DNA from: Taenia hydatigena
Taxonomy: Eukaryota; Platyhelminthes; Cestoda; Cyclophyllidea; Taeniidae
Assembly: GCA_036345935.2 (NCBI GenBank)
Contig: JADWOT020000002.1
Location: forward strand, 22,074,355-22,138,354
DNA: 64,000 bases
Direction: 5' to 3'
Shown here: piece by piece, positions 51,312 through 63,459 of the stretch
Layout of the letters: the number at the start of each line of letters is the position of its first letter
How positions within the stretch are numbered: the first letter of the stretch is position 1
Translations under genes and position numbers: made by a program
Notes under the pieces: generated by a model
Seen by the model: only the letters and a program-made list of their open reading frames with translations
Database searches by the model: none
Told to the model about the DNA's origin: nothing

Positions 51312-51450
51312 TTGTGTCTTTGATGTATATGTGCAATCTTATTTTCGTTAAACCTATCCATCACCAGCGAGCGAGATGACTCTAGCTTCAACTCGGTGCA
51401 TACCGCCATTCCACCTTAAAGAAGTTCTTTGAAGTCCAATTAGCTTTGGT
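51312..51450 (-). repeat. Diverged third copy of the inverted-repeat sequence
   Basis: Reads collinear with 60740-60885 at moderate identity, sharing GTCTTTGATGTAT and CTTTGAAGTCCAATTAGC-type segments. The minus strand reads LIGLQRTSLRWNGGMHRVE and ends GDG before TAG/GTTT, matching LIELQRPPLW... and DGK/GTTT in the arms. It lies directly upstream of copy C. Confidence 0.55.
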
Positions 51451-51725
51451 GTCATGGGTTCTAAATGAGTTACTTTGAAGTAGAGGTGCTGCATGATGCA
51501 CTGCAACTCAAATTGGGCAGTGTTTGCAAACGAATGTTTTTTTTTTATAGACTTTGGCATTCTCACCTAATTCAAACTCACGCGGCTATGAAGCAAACGG
51601 CAGTCATAAAGTCAACATTGAAGGCTCCCCTACTTGTAGCTAGCACACCAATCGGCGCTCTGAGACTCGCCCGTCTGTCACGTAAATGCACTCTGACTCC
51701 TTCACTGATCCTGAACTGGTGGGAG

Positions 51726-54502
51726 ATGCGAGTTCTTGCAGCTCTCATTTTCTTTACTTATTGCTCAGGTACGTATTCGTCGATTCAATTCCAATGTATA
51801 TCCTTAATATCACCTAGTGAGATAGCTCTACGCATGCTGCAATTAAGCTTCATATAATACACTTCTTTATTGAGCACAGAGACTGGGGTTGTGGTAGCCA
51901 GTGTGATTTACGATTCTGCAAATCGTCTTATCCTTTAGGGGCCTTTATGAGCCTTAGAACGAAGCTTACTTTCGCCATATTTAAAAGTGATCGGTCCGAC
52001 ACAAAAATGTCAACGACCAGCTAAAGACAACCCATTATATGCACATGTTTGATGTCTCAGCGCAATGAAGAAGTTGTAAACCAAGTTCTGCTCTTTTGAA
52101 GGCTCATCCGCTCCAACGATATGGGGATCACGAGTCGTTGCGAAGCCCTCGGGACCCTCGGACACTATGTTTTATCAGTGCGACGAAGATTTTGCAAGTT
52201 CGCCATTGAATCGATGAGCAGGAACCAACGTTGAAAGAGTCTTTTAAATTAGGCAAATGTTTGTAAGCTTCCTCATTTTAAGAAAGCCAAGCAACTTGCG
52301 TTGGCGGATAAGGATCACTACCCATTTATAAGGTGCATGTACACATAGGTGACTGTGCAAGCCTGTTTAATTGTGTCACTTTTCTTCTTAGGTAATAGTT
52401 ATCGAATGTGATACAGCAATTAGTGCAATGTCATTCATGGATGGCAAGTGTGTCATCAACAAGACGCAGATTTGGGGCAGTCCTTGTAGCAAGGAAGGAA
52501 GTATGTTATTTTATGTTAACCTGAATGCATTTTGATTCATGGACATCTCAAGTAGCTGGCACACGACCAGTTTTCTGACCTCACACTTCAGTGTTAAGCA
52601 TCGCAACGCAGTATCACTAGCCAACGATTCATTGTCGGCTATTCTCACTTACGGAAAAGTGTGGCATCAAGGAGAACGATATGCTCCTTGCACATCCTAT
52701 ACTCTCTTAACTTGACTCCCAAAACATAGCGTACGCAAGCAGTCTGCTTCGAATTGAATTTATACCGTACTAGGATAGTGCGCTAAGTGGTGTGCGCTGC
52801 AAGTATTTCATGGAATAGCCTCAGTGAAGAAGAGGCATGTAACTAATAAGAAAGTTCTATCCCGTAGACGAAGCTAACATCACCGTGAACGAAGTGCTGG
52901 CGCAACAGATCTTGATGTTGATTGATGTCACGTCCAACGCAGGAATTGCTTCGACGACATTCTTCGCGCCGCGATGCGAATTTCCACAGCCTCGTCCAGG
53001 TTACTTTGTCCATTCACATTTCCTTATTAGCTTAGCTGATTTGAGAAAACAATGGGGAATGACAAGAGTAAATGAGATATAGCCTGAAGACAACCCAGTA
53101 TGATGTTGTGACAATCAGGAAGTGCGTTTCTTAGTGAGACAAGGAGTCTGCATTTTCTCACCAACAGCGACTGTCTTATTGCCTTATTCACTCGTTTATT
53201 GGCACGATCATTAAGCTTTTCTCATTATTAATCTATTTTGCTTACATATCGCATCTGTGATGTTCTCTTACCTCTTGATGCAAATGTATGATGCTGCAAA
53301 TAAAAGTCGTTTCATTTGCCGCATGATAGGTGAGGTTGACGTGAAGACGTCTCTTCCTCTTTCGCGATTTGTCAAGGGCATGGAGTCGTTTGAAGTTGAC
53401 TTTGCCGTTAGAGGAGCAAACTTTGAATCATCGGTAATGCTAGCTTATGGTTCTAGACTGGATGCCCGAATCCAGTAATCTGATTTGAAGGCATGCACAT
53501 TACTGCTTTATCCTTATTCAATGCATCGCCCTGAGCGGCACTTAGCAAAAGCGTTAATATCATTGCCTCACTGTAGCAGATGTTCGGCATCTCCACACAA
53601 ATAATTCATACACCGCACAATCACACCACGTATGTTTGAAATAGGTCGTATTTGATGTCAACGGAGAGAATAAATGTTCCTGGTGGGGAAGTAAACTTGA
53701 CGTTAAGATCGGCAGTTTTTGTGGTAAGTCAAAGTGCTACCCAGCTGATTGTCCGTCTTCATGCACTAAGCTTTCCTTCATTTCACAAGTCTTTAATCCA
53801 ACTTTATCGCGAGGAGTGCCACTTGCAAATGTGTCTTTTTGTGGCTGCCTAATGCCTCCTACCTGCCAACCGATTAGCTTTTGCCCGTAGTCCATTTCAG
53901 TGTGAATGAATTTCAGTCGACTTGGTGAAGAATGAGACGACGGATTTGAGAATATTTCATGGGGTATTTCCGAGGAAGACCAACGTATCCCATGAAGGCT
54001 TTGCCTTTTACGGCGGTGGCACCTATGTGGTTGTGTCCGTTGACTATACACAAAATGGTGAGCAGAACAAACTAATCCTCCAAAGTGATTCAATCGTTTC
54101 TTCTGTTGATTTCAACTAAATCAACTTCTCGAAAAGTGGTATAGAATTTTGCAATTTGCATGTCTGTGTGTAAATGTACAACTTTCGTTTAAAACTAATG
54201 GCCCATTACGACGAACCAAAGACTCTTTGTCTTAAGGCACATCACCGGAAGTGGCCGAGTGTCTTCGTGAGTCAATTAACTATCTTTGAATTTCGACCAA
54301 TTTTATTAACTTAGTGCATTTCGCTAAGGGCAGACCCCCTTAACATAGCTATCTAATTTTCTAATTTTTTTATTTCGCTGTTTAGTTAATTACTTGATCG
54401 AATTATTTGCGTTCAAATATAATGAGTAGTTGCCTTGTAGATCCATCACTAAATGGTTACGACGAGCTGTTGTGGTATTTTGCCAGCAAAAATGTCTGCT
54501 TG
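51726..54502 (+). pseudogene. Copy C: plus-strand paralogue, intact 3' half, damaged exons 2-3
   Basis: Exons recognised by similarity to B: 51726-51768 (signal peptide MRVLAAL...YCSG), 52102 to about 52185 (IWGSRVVAKPSGPSD), 52392-52500, 52868-52999, 53330-53433, 53645-53723, 53917-54057 and 54441-54502. Exons 4, 6, 7 and 8 have exactly the lengths seen in B (109, 104, 79, 141 nt), with matching phases and good splice sites. Key motifs kept: DGKC...TQIWGSPC, FFAPRCEFPQP, VDVKTSLPLSRFVKG, VDFAVRG, KCSWWG...SFC and DLRIFHGVFPRK. The expected exon 2 donor is AA instead of GT, and the exon 3 equivalent (about 52230-52350) contains stops, so the 5' half looks dead unless an unseen splice repairs it. 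Exon 9 has a clean acceptor (TTGTAG) but reads in a different frame from B. It could also be an active gene with a different exon 2/3 structure. Confidence 0.65.
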
Positions 54503-55593
54503 GTAGTTGATAAGTTGGTCGGGCTTGGGGACTTTCGCGAAATTGTTTATTTTGAAGTGAAGAAGAGATCGCTACTTTGTTATACGCACTTTTATTTTAT
54601 AGGATATGCAACAACTTCGCATTCAGCAGTAAGATTCTTATTTGTCTTTCGGAGGCATATCCAACTAGAGAGCATTTAGTTACAACGTTAAATTTGGGTG
54701 GTTGTACTAAAACCAATCGCTTTACACATAATAAACGCTCTCACTGTTGCGAAGCGATGAAACAGCCAATTGTAAGTTATCTTTTGCAACCTTTTTATTA
54801 ATTCTACAGCGTTCGTTGCGCCCAACTGTACTGCTGGACTTGGGTACGTTTGAGTGGGCGCCTTTACGGCCCGAGACAAGCAGAGATCTTACCATAAGGC
54901 GACTTGTGATTCTTTACTCAGATTCCTATTTGCGCATGATTTTTCTTTTATTACAGGCGTCGCTGCATCTCTCTTGACAATAGGACTTTTGAGGAAGTGA
55001 ATATTTAGACCGTCGAGTGTAAAAATCGAAAATCATCTGAAGTCTCATCGTTGAATCATTCAGTTTTAGGTGGATTAAAGAACTTAAGCCCCAAAAATTT
55101 GCCAAAGAACCCAATGTGTTAGAGATGTTAGCGTGCAATCATGATTGCACGGCAAAAGTCTTCACACCTTTCATCCTTCAATACAGTTGTACGCGACTAA
55201 AGTTTTATTTTCTGAATCATGAAAAGCGAAACAAAGTCGGGTCGTACAAATCAATTTTGTCTACGAGTTGCAAGTACGCAAGGATCAGCTTTTTCTCTAA
55301 GGGTAGGAAGGCAGCATATTCTGAGGCAAACAAACATACAAACTACTAGACAGATGCCAATTAGCATTATTTTCCAACGGTATCCCGATTAGCACCGCTT
55401 ATTATTCATCACTCTTAACGCTGCTGCAGCCAGCCTAGTTCATTGAGAGTGCAAAAGTCGTGATAACAATGCCTGCGAAATTTAAATAAGCAAAACCATG
55501 CCGCACATCACTACGTCGTTGCTAAGCGAATACAAAAACCGAACCCTTGTCCGTCGTTTGCGCAAATGTTGCTCTACTTGAAAGAGGCTGGTA
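54503..55593. other. Downstream of copy C; possible terminal exons not resolved
   Basis: A TTTTATTTTATAG acceptor near 54603 and a short segment with GTAAGA near 54630 could be a further exon of copy C. Copies A and B end within about 250 nt of exon 8, so the structure here would differ. Confidence 0.3.
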
Positions 55594-55809
55594 ATGGAAC
55601 TTAATGGGGCATTAATAGCCCTGGAAGGCATTTGGACCCCTAAGGTCAACTTAAATGATACCATCGCTTTGCATGAGGAGACTCGTATTTCTTGTTTCTC
55701 TGCGCGTGCAAGCGCAGCCGTTTTATTCATAAAATGTTCGTTAATTGCCACAAATGCGCAGAGTCGTGAGGGTTATTCAAAGGTGCTTTGCTCATTAACC
55801 TCAGTGTGA
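55594..55809 (+). CDS. Small ATG frame, unrecognised
   Basis: Reads MELNGALIALEGIWTPKV, NLNDTIALHEETRISC and an alanine/serine-rich end, stopping at TGA 55809. It may extend upstream into an exon after CTTGAAAG. No splice partner seen. A minus frame overlaps it (55482-55751). Confidence 0.2.
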   Translation: MELNGALIALEGIWTPKVNLNDTIALHEETRISCFSARASAAVLFIKCSLIATNAQSREGYSKVLCSLTSV

Positions 55810-56149
55810 GTGATGAGAAAACCAAAACCAAAATTAATCAGCACAAAGGAGGCTGTCACTTTTATGATAGAAGATTTGTGGAAATGCATAAAGGCATATA
55901 AAATCAACCAATTAAAAAATAAAAACGAAGTATTTAATGCATTCTTATTTCTGTGCAAAGTTGGCGAAGGTTTTCGATGACCTCAAAAGGGTATATAATA
56001 AAATATAGAAGGGCTTTAACCCAAAAATATGGACTCACTCGCTGCTTAGGGCAAAGATCAACGAAAATTCCAAAGAGTGCTAAAAATATCATTAAAATGC
56101 GCTTTGACATTTCAAAATGACATTCACTAAACAAAGTTCATCCACTCTA

Positions 56150-58650
56150 CAGGCGAGGGGCAAAAGCAATCTTAGCTATAAAAGTTTTATCAAAATTTAT
56201 CAGCACTTGCAAACATACAGCAAAAGTAAATATTTTCAGAGCATTTCATCCTCCCATGAATTCCAATGACTAACAATATTTCAATAAACAAATCTACTCA
56301 TGTTTGCTTGTAACCACATGGCAAAATTTATCCGCACAAGCAGTCACATGTCGAATTCAACATCAAAATCTGGAGCACACCACCGCCCAGCCTTAATGCA
56401 CAGCACTGTTCCATGACAACTATCATCAACACCTACAGTCACACTGCAAAATGTAACTCGCAAGGCAAATTTGATGATCTAGTTTAGTTGCAGTAAGAAA
56501 GTAATTTCACTTGTTCGCATGAAAACTCATAAGGCAAGTTTGATTGTGGTGAAGAAAATCATCCATGCGTAACTCGTATGACCAAAACAAACTAGCTAAA
56601 TAACGTTCCTCCATCCAAATGTATGCATCAAAAGTTAACTTTATTCAGCAAAACGCAACCACGCGTACCCCTACGGGCCAAAAGGCATTGCACCAGCCAA
56701 ACTTCATCCGCATGCACAATCGCATTCAAATTCGAAATGAACAAACCCAAGGCAATCACACGCATGGTCATAACGAACACTTTTTTTGCAAATTACCACT
56801 CTTCCAAGCCCACACTCACACACAAACATCAAAATCACTAAGCGAAACTCATTCGCATGCACAGCCATATGGCAGATATCAATTCGCCCAGGAAAAAATT
56901 CATTAGCACGTGCATGTACATGATGCAATTAAATTTGACACTTAAATTCGATTTGCATGTATTCGCTCTGTGACATCAAACTTGGTAAGCGAATGTTATT
57001 TCTACATCAAACGAGTTCAATGTGGGAAACTTATCAACACTTGCAGTCATATTGCGAATTCAATCCTATGAAACAAAATTTACTCGCACCTACAGCCGTT
57101 CGACACAAGCGACGTTGTGAGACAAGCTTCCCCCCTGCGTGGAGTCATTATCAAAGTAACCTGGCAAAACAAAAAGCATTCACATGCTCAGATATGGGGC
57201 AAAATAAATGACTTAGGAAGAAACTTGAAAAACCTTGCCGTCCTAGGGCGAAAGCAAACTGAACTAGAGAAACATATCCACACGTGCCTTTACATCTCAA
57301 AGTTAAGTTCCGTCCAAAGACTATGCGCACGTACACGAGCACTATGAAGTGCATATCATCGGCCAAAATTTATCCACTTGTGCAAATATATGGCAAACAC
57401 TTCAAGGAAACAAATTCTTCTGCATTCACTGTCACATGACAAGGCTTTAAATCAGTGAGGGCAATGCGGCCACACGTACATTCACAGGGCGAAATCAAAT
57501 TCGCCAAACGGATTTCTTCCACATGTACGGCTATTCGCCGTCATCAATTACAATAGAGGTCTTTCCTCACCTGCAGTCATGTGGCAAATCAGTTTAAATA
57601 AAAGGGCTCTCATTCACACCTGCATCAAATGGCAATGCTAATAAAACCCTTCCACACGTAAGGTAAAATAATATAAACAAAGTTTCTTAATGACTTTTGT
57701 CAACACGCTTAGTCACGTGGCAGAATCAACCTTGACAAATAATTTATTTACGAATTCAGTCATATTGCAAATTCTACTTACTGAAAAATTTTTCACATGT
57801 AGTCCCATATGGTAGCACATCCATTGAAATGATTGCTCACCCATCAGTTTAAATGGCAAATAAAGTTGCTAAACTGATATCACTCACTTGGGAAGTCCCG
57901 TGGCAAAATAGCTTCAAATGCAGAGAAAGTCAAAATTAACCTCACTGAGCAAATCAGCCTACACATTCGCTCAGAGTTAGGAATTCGCTGAACGATTTTT
58001 AACAGCGTGCACAGAGCTGTGGCGATTTCAATACCTCTAACCAGAATTTCTGCACACATTTTGGCATGTAGAGGAGATTTATCTCACTGACCGGAATCCA
58101 TCCACATGTGCAATCACATGGATAAGCGAAATATGGCAAAATAAACTTTATCTTATTAAAATGCCTGCATGTGTTTTGGCATATAACGCTCATCCACAAT
58201 TGCGATCCTGTGGCAAAATCAATGTTCATGCATGCATTCGTATGGGAAATTCAAAATCAATTGGATGCAATACCCATGTGCACAATCGCATAAAATGCAG
58301 GTTCCTTAGCGCTCAATCGCATGGCAAACTTAATTAATTGTAGTGAAATTCATTTAGCTGTACATTCTCAAAAACAATTTGCTAGTGAAATAAAATAGCA
58401 CCTACACGCCTGTGTTGGTTTTGATTTCACGACACGAAATTTGTTCACACGTACACTCCTATGGCAAACTTAGTTACAATGAACTAAGTTCATCCGCACG
58501 CGCATTTGCATCTTAGGGGATTTTGCTTTATAATCTTATTAGTAGGTATGCTCGTATTAACAAAACCAATTCCACGAAATAAAATTCATCCGCATTTACA
58601 AGTGCCAATTCCCGACTCAAAATTCGAAAACCAAAAGCATTTCTACTAAT
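56150..58650. repeat. Degenerate satellite-like array
   Basis: The motif CATATGGCAAA or close variants (CACATGGCAAAA, CGTGGCAGAA, CATATTGCAAAT) recurs, usually preceded by TCCACATGCACAGT-like sequence. Spacing is often near 65-70 bp or its multiples but irregular. Frames in this region (for example 56619-56906, 57117-57366) are translations of the motif. Confidence 0.6.
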
Positions 58651-58967
58651 CTCGATAAACTCCCGCGTGTGTATATATGCATTGCGCTGTTGGTCACGTG
58701 TATCACGAATCCATCACACGATACCACCACGAAACTGTCAGAAATGGCATAAATTTCAGTAGAAAGCCAAATTTGTTACATTTAAAGCAGACCTTGCAGA
58801 CTAATTACAAATCTGACGCAATCTAAGTAACCAAAAATGGGCTTTCTTCACATGTTAACTTAAACGTTCGACTGTGAAGACAAATTCATTACCTTGGTAT
58901 GCGGTCATGACACCTCGCCCAAAAAAGGAGCTTTTGCCAACGTATTCATCTGTAAGCCCAGTACAAC

Positions 58968-59409
58968 CTCCCTACATGTCTCAAGAGACACATATTCTGC
59001 ATGTTTCAGTCTTCGGTTCTTTTGTAGTATTATTGATTGAGCCTGTCTTACACTCCATTCGTCTCAACTGTAGTGCTGCCTTGTTGCTGTTTTGCTATTG
59101 TCGCCTCGAGATGTACCGCACCGTGCGGTGTCTCCACTGCAAAGCTGCTTGCTCAGACAAAAGAGCGCTTTGGCTCACGACTGAAGGCTAATTGAACTTC
59201 AAAGACCGCCTTTGTGGCGGGATGTCGGTCCGCGTGTACATGAAGTTGGTGACTTCTCATCCACTCTTGATGGAAAGGTTTGCAAAAAGACAAAAGTGCA
59301 TACATACATCAAAGACGCTTGAGCGACAGACAGTTAAGCGTGTCATAACTTGTCTAACTTTTGTTGATTTGAGAGGAGTTAGAAATAGTCAGACTTCAAA
59401 GAATGCATT
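58968..59409 (+). repeat. Perfect inverted repeat, left arm (442 bp)
   Basis: Reverse complement of 60652-61093 with no mismatch that I could find. Outside the perfect part, similarity continues on the outer side with mismatches and one ~18-nt indel (to about 58895), then is lost. Two plus frames cover it (to 59191 and from 59192). A third frame, from about 59185, reads LIELQRPPLWRDVGPRV and ends DGK/GTTTGC; it is the frame shared with the 51.3 kb copy. Confidence 0.9.
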
Positions 59410-60651
59410 GACTGGTCCGCGCGATTAGGCGGTGATTTTATTTGCGTCAAGGTTGATACAAATAATGCTAAATAATGGTAGGATAATAATCTGTTAAAGG
59501 CGTGCAGTTAGGGTTGACGGAAGGAAGACAATTTGTCCGGAATCGATGAGCTGCCGCCTCGCAAGCGCATACCGTATAGCAATGATATTGCCTTATTGCG
59601 GGTCAAAGATGGAAGCATTTTCAACACTTGTGAGAGGTAAAGCATCGAAGATGTAAAAATAATCGGGTCGAATTGAGGTTACATGTTCAAGTCCTGTCCT
59701 TCATTGCAATTTTTAATGTCAATGGCATTGGTTGCTTTGCCCATTCAATAGCTTGCATGAGTACTATGCTAGCCCTGAAATAGCTGCATTTGTGCTAGTT
59801 TAGATAAAATAATGTGAACTGAGTAGGCCTCCAGTAAACCTAAGTCACAACTTAATGTGTGCACTAATCACATTTATTATTTCGTTCTGATTTTCTTCCA
59901 TAATAGTGACACTGAAAAGGGTTAAGCAACTTTCGAGAGGAATGAATACTTGGATAGCCTGGAAGATTAAATGACTGGTAGATTGTGCTGTTTTGTTGCC
60001 TCACCAACCAAAATGCATGTTGGTGGCGGGTCACGAGTAAACACATAAATATTTCCGCTCATGAAACGAAAATATACGATTTAACAAAAGATAGAACTTG
60101 AACCTCAATGAGCCACATAATTGGGGACTTACACGCAACGTCATTCGTTGCATTGGAGTTATAAGTCTGTCCTAGGTATTGTATGTGGGATCAAGCCGTC
60201 TCGGTTAAAAGGCATGGGGCTAAGACGGATACTTAAATTGTATGGGATGACCACTACAACAGAACAGGCAATCCTAATTGATTGATCATATCTATCTCTT
60301 AAGTTCGTGAAGCAACATGAACGAATTCTAAGTGTTCCCCGGGCACAAAATTTAAGTGGCTTTCTTCAATGCAAGTGTTGGGCACCCTAATTAGGACAGT
60401 ATAAGCAGTGCATAATGCTCACAAGCATTGGATTTGGCTTTGAAAGAAGCAGTGTTATACAGCCACTAAATTTACAAATTAAGATTCCACTGATTGTTGT
60501 AATCCTTAAAAACTTCCATTACAAATGCACGTAGATTTTGTTAATGAGATTCAATCCGCTGCCGTACTCAATGCCGCAATGATATGATGGGATTCAGTGC
60601 GTTATGTGAGAATGCTTTAACATTATTTTTTTCAGTCTTGACAGACTAGTA
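59410..60651. other. Spacer between the inverted-repeat arms
   Basis: No gene-like frame (59864-60046 minus is the only one above 60 codons) and no terminal-repeat or target-site signature at its ends. Confidence 0.4.
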
Positions 60652-61093
60652 AATGCATTCTTTGAAGTCTGACTATTTCTAACTCCTCTCAAATCAACAA
60701 AAGTTAGACAAGTTATGACACGCTTAACTGTCTGTCGCTCAAGCGTCTTTGATGTATGTATGCACTTTTGTCTTTTTGCAAACCTTTCCATCAAGAGTGG
60801 ATGAGAAGTCACCAACTTCATGTACACGCGGACCGACATCCCGCCACAAAGGCGGTCTTTGAAGTTCAATTAGCCTTCAGTCGTGAGCCAAAGCGCTCTT
60901 TTGTCTGAGCAAGCAGCTTTGCAGTGGAGACACCGCACGGTGCGGTACATCTCGAGGCGACAATAGCAAAACAGCAACAAGGCAGCACTACAGTTGAGAC
61001 GAATGGAGTGTAAGACAGGCTCAATCAATAATACTACAAAAGAACCGAAGACTGAAACATGCAGAATATGTGTCTCTTGAGACATGTAGGGAG
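60652..61093 (-). repeat. Perfect inverted repeat, right arm (442 bp)
   Basis: Partner of 58968-59409. The arms are separated by 1242 bp (59410-60651) that are not palindromic and hold no convincing gene. The exact identity of the arms contrasts with the decayed state of every other duplicate here. Confidence 0.9.
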
Positions 61094-62349
61094 ATTGTAC
61101 TGGGCTTACTGATAAATACGCTGGGCGAGGTATTATGATTGCATGCCAAGATGGTGTATGCGCCTCCAGAGTCTCAGTTTGGGCACACTACATGCATGAA
61201 GGCAATGGTAATTGGGCTACCGCAGCTATCTTTTAGGTTTACAAGTTGTCTGTTATAGCCATTTATTTGCTTGCGCTCACGTCCTTATACGACACTACAT
61301 ACTCCACGTAACCCACATGCCCGTACAGGTGTTAGAGTGATTGCCTCGATATATAGCGTGGAATTGGTGGGTGCTCATCTGCAATGATCCTATATGATGG
61401 ATGCAAGTGGTTCGCTTCTGATACTCAACCTGTTATCTTGCTAATTCCTATCATCCTATATCATTTATGAACTGTTTCGTCAACCATGTATGGCAAATTT
61501 ACAATTATAGCGAACCCTTGAACACAGTGCTTTACTATTGCCTAATGACATAAGGACTACGATTTTGACTGAATGGGCGGTGTTGGTGAGGTTCGCACTT
61601 ACTTAGTGCAGCCATCTGGTGCTAGGACGTCTAATCAGTAAAGGGTGGGAAAGATAACGTGATGAATAATGCAGGTTTCTGCGTTTTATGGTGCTAAGTA
61701 CCAACTTCGCTCCCTATTGATGGTCGAACACAAACACTAGCATAGCCTATAATGCATCCAGTATGTACAGCATGGACCTAGCTTTAATTCTCAAATCCTG
61801 CTCTACGTTTTCATCTCCCTGAGCTTAGTAGCACTTAGAGGAACTGGGAAAGCACTCTTTAAACAAAAACTAATGGTAACTATACGATTGTTTAGCTAAA
61901 ACTCAAAATGTAGAAAACCTACTTGTGCGCATCATCAAATGGTTTAAGCTGGTGGAACATGTGGAATGAACTGAAGTTGGCAAACTAGTGAGCGTCGCAG
62001 CATGCAATAGATACCGGTGAGAGAGCAACCCAATAACCACTAGCACAAAACCACCCTCTCTACTATTCAAACCATTCATTTAAGCCGCCATGATGCCTTA
62101 TAAGCCGAAATAACGAATCCATTGATTTATCATTGGTATCGTCAACTATCTGGCAAGAAAGAAGGAGAAAAGTCTTTGCGTGTGCACAGATTAATAAAAT
62201 CACAAACACATTAGCAAGGGATGATGTATTCTCTCTGCTGCGCATAAGCGATTTCTATGTGAGCTTACGAAACCCAAACAGATTTCATTGAGTCGGTTAT
62301 TAATTCTACATACTGTCACTCTCAAGCGCCTTGTATACCGATAACTGCA
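61094..62349. other. No gene seen
   Basis: Only the 62063-62245 minus frame, unsupported. Confidence 0.35.
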
Positions 62350-62562
62350 ATGAGCTTTGACTTCCAAATGATGCACCGTTACTTAGGGCTGCCGATCATC
62401 ATGGCTGCAGTTTTGGCGTTTTCTCCCTCCTCCATTACACAGGTTATCTCATGTTCTACACTTCAATCACTCTACCGAACTAAAGCTTTAATTGGTGCTT
62501 CTTCCAAACAACCCGTCAGTCCAGCCTACTCAGAATGCAGGCATTGGCGTTGAGCAAATGCA

Positions 62563-62760
62563 ATGCTTAAGAAATTTCGAGCATTCATTGCCACTGAACA
62601 GAAAAATTTGGCAGGACTAGTGCCATTACGTTATTCATCAGCAGACTTTCGGCATCAAATAGATTTTAGTTGCAACACTTGCATTCTGGATCCTAACGCG
62701 AAACAATACTTTATGCGCTATCTCAGCTCCTTCAGTCGGCCTGTGCAAGCGCATCACTAG
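62563..62760 (+). CDS. Small ATG frame, unrecognised
   Basis: Reads MLKKFRAFIATEQKNLAGL, then DFSCNTCILDPNAKQYF with a C-x-x-C pair and a short tail to TAG. The preceding frame, 62350-62553, contains MAAVLAFSPSSITQ before a GTTATC that could be a leader exon and donor. The link between them is speculative. Confidence 0.25.
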   Translation: MLKKFRAFIATEQKNLAGLVPLRYSSADFRHQIDFSCNTCILDPNAKQYFMRYLSSFSRPVQAHH

Positions 62761-62909
62761 TCCAGTGATGATCGCAACGAAGTGCCTTGCAACCATGAGG
62801 CCTCACGCATCGCCGCAGGCTGGTAGCCTAATCCAACAAGCCTAATATCACTTCATTTTAATACCGTCATTTAGGTGTCAGCCGTATTGAGTCTGTTTTC
62901 ACGGCTTGT

Positions 62910-63152
62910 TTGTTGACTCTACGTAAAATAATGTCACCGATATTTAACGAAGAGGGAATTATTAAAAGCGACGGTAAACCGATTAAAATGACATTTGACA
63001 ATCATTTGGCTAGTTGTGGATTCAAGCATAAGGACAAGATAATTCTGATGCGTTATCATTGGAATACTTTGTTTGGTCGACTGTTAGTTTCTATTATAGT
63101 CCTGCGGATGGTCACATTGCCTCTGCAGAGTGAGTTGAACTCTAAGCCATAA
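62910..63152 (+). CDS. Small exon-like frame, unrecognised
   Basis: Reads KIMSPIFNEEGIIKSDG, KPIKMTFDNHLASCGFKHK then a hydrophobic stretch, open to TAA at 63152. No clear acceptor or donor at the ends. Confidence 0.25.
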   Translation: MLTLRKIMSPIFNEEGIIKSDGKPIKMTFDNHLASCGFKHKDKIILMRYHWNTLFGRLLVSIIVLRMVTLPLQSELNSKP

Positions 63153-63459
63153 TGGTCGCCCGAATTCCTTTTTTGCTGTGCGCTTGCATTCTGTTCACGC
63201 ACTATGCCTTCAAAGAAGTTTCGAGGCCCCAAAACCGTTATTACGAATAAAATTCATGGATTATATCTGTCATACATTGTGGTTCCTGATTCCGCCACAG
63301 CAAAACACTCGAGTTGGTGAGTAAAAATTGGCTATTTCTGTTAATTAAAGGTGTGGTCCCTTGAAGTGGCCATTGAGTTGTATGAACTCATATAACAAGA
63401 GTTCTCTCCCCACTCCTTCGCCCCAAGCCAATCAATTTCGAACAAAAGAAGCCACATAG
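63149..63459 (+). CDS. Possible leader and two-exon frame
   Basis: ATG 63149 begins MVARIPFLLCACILFTHYA, which has signal-peptide character. In another frame ATG 63204 opens MPSKKFRGPKTVITNKI, HGLYLSYIVVPDSATAK and ends at TTG/GTGAGT (63316). A 34-nt interval ending TTAAAG would join it in matching phase 2 to WCGPLKWPLSCMN and a serine/proline-rich tail with TAG at 63459. The donor is good, but the intron would be shorter than any in copy B. The two starts exclude each other. Confidence 0.3.

Noticed and set aside
58968..61093. The inverted repeat as the two ends of a DNA transposon
   Set aside because: The spacer has no transposase-like frame, the arms carry no terminal motif, and their outer flanks are still similar to each other.
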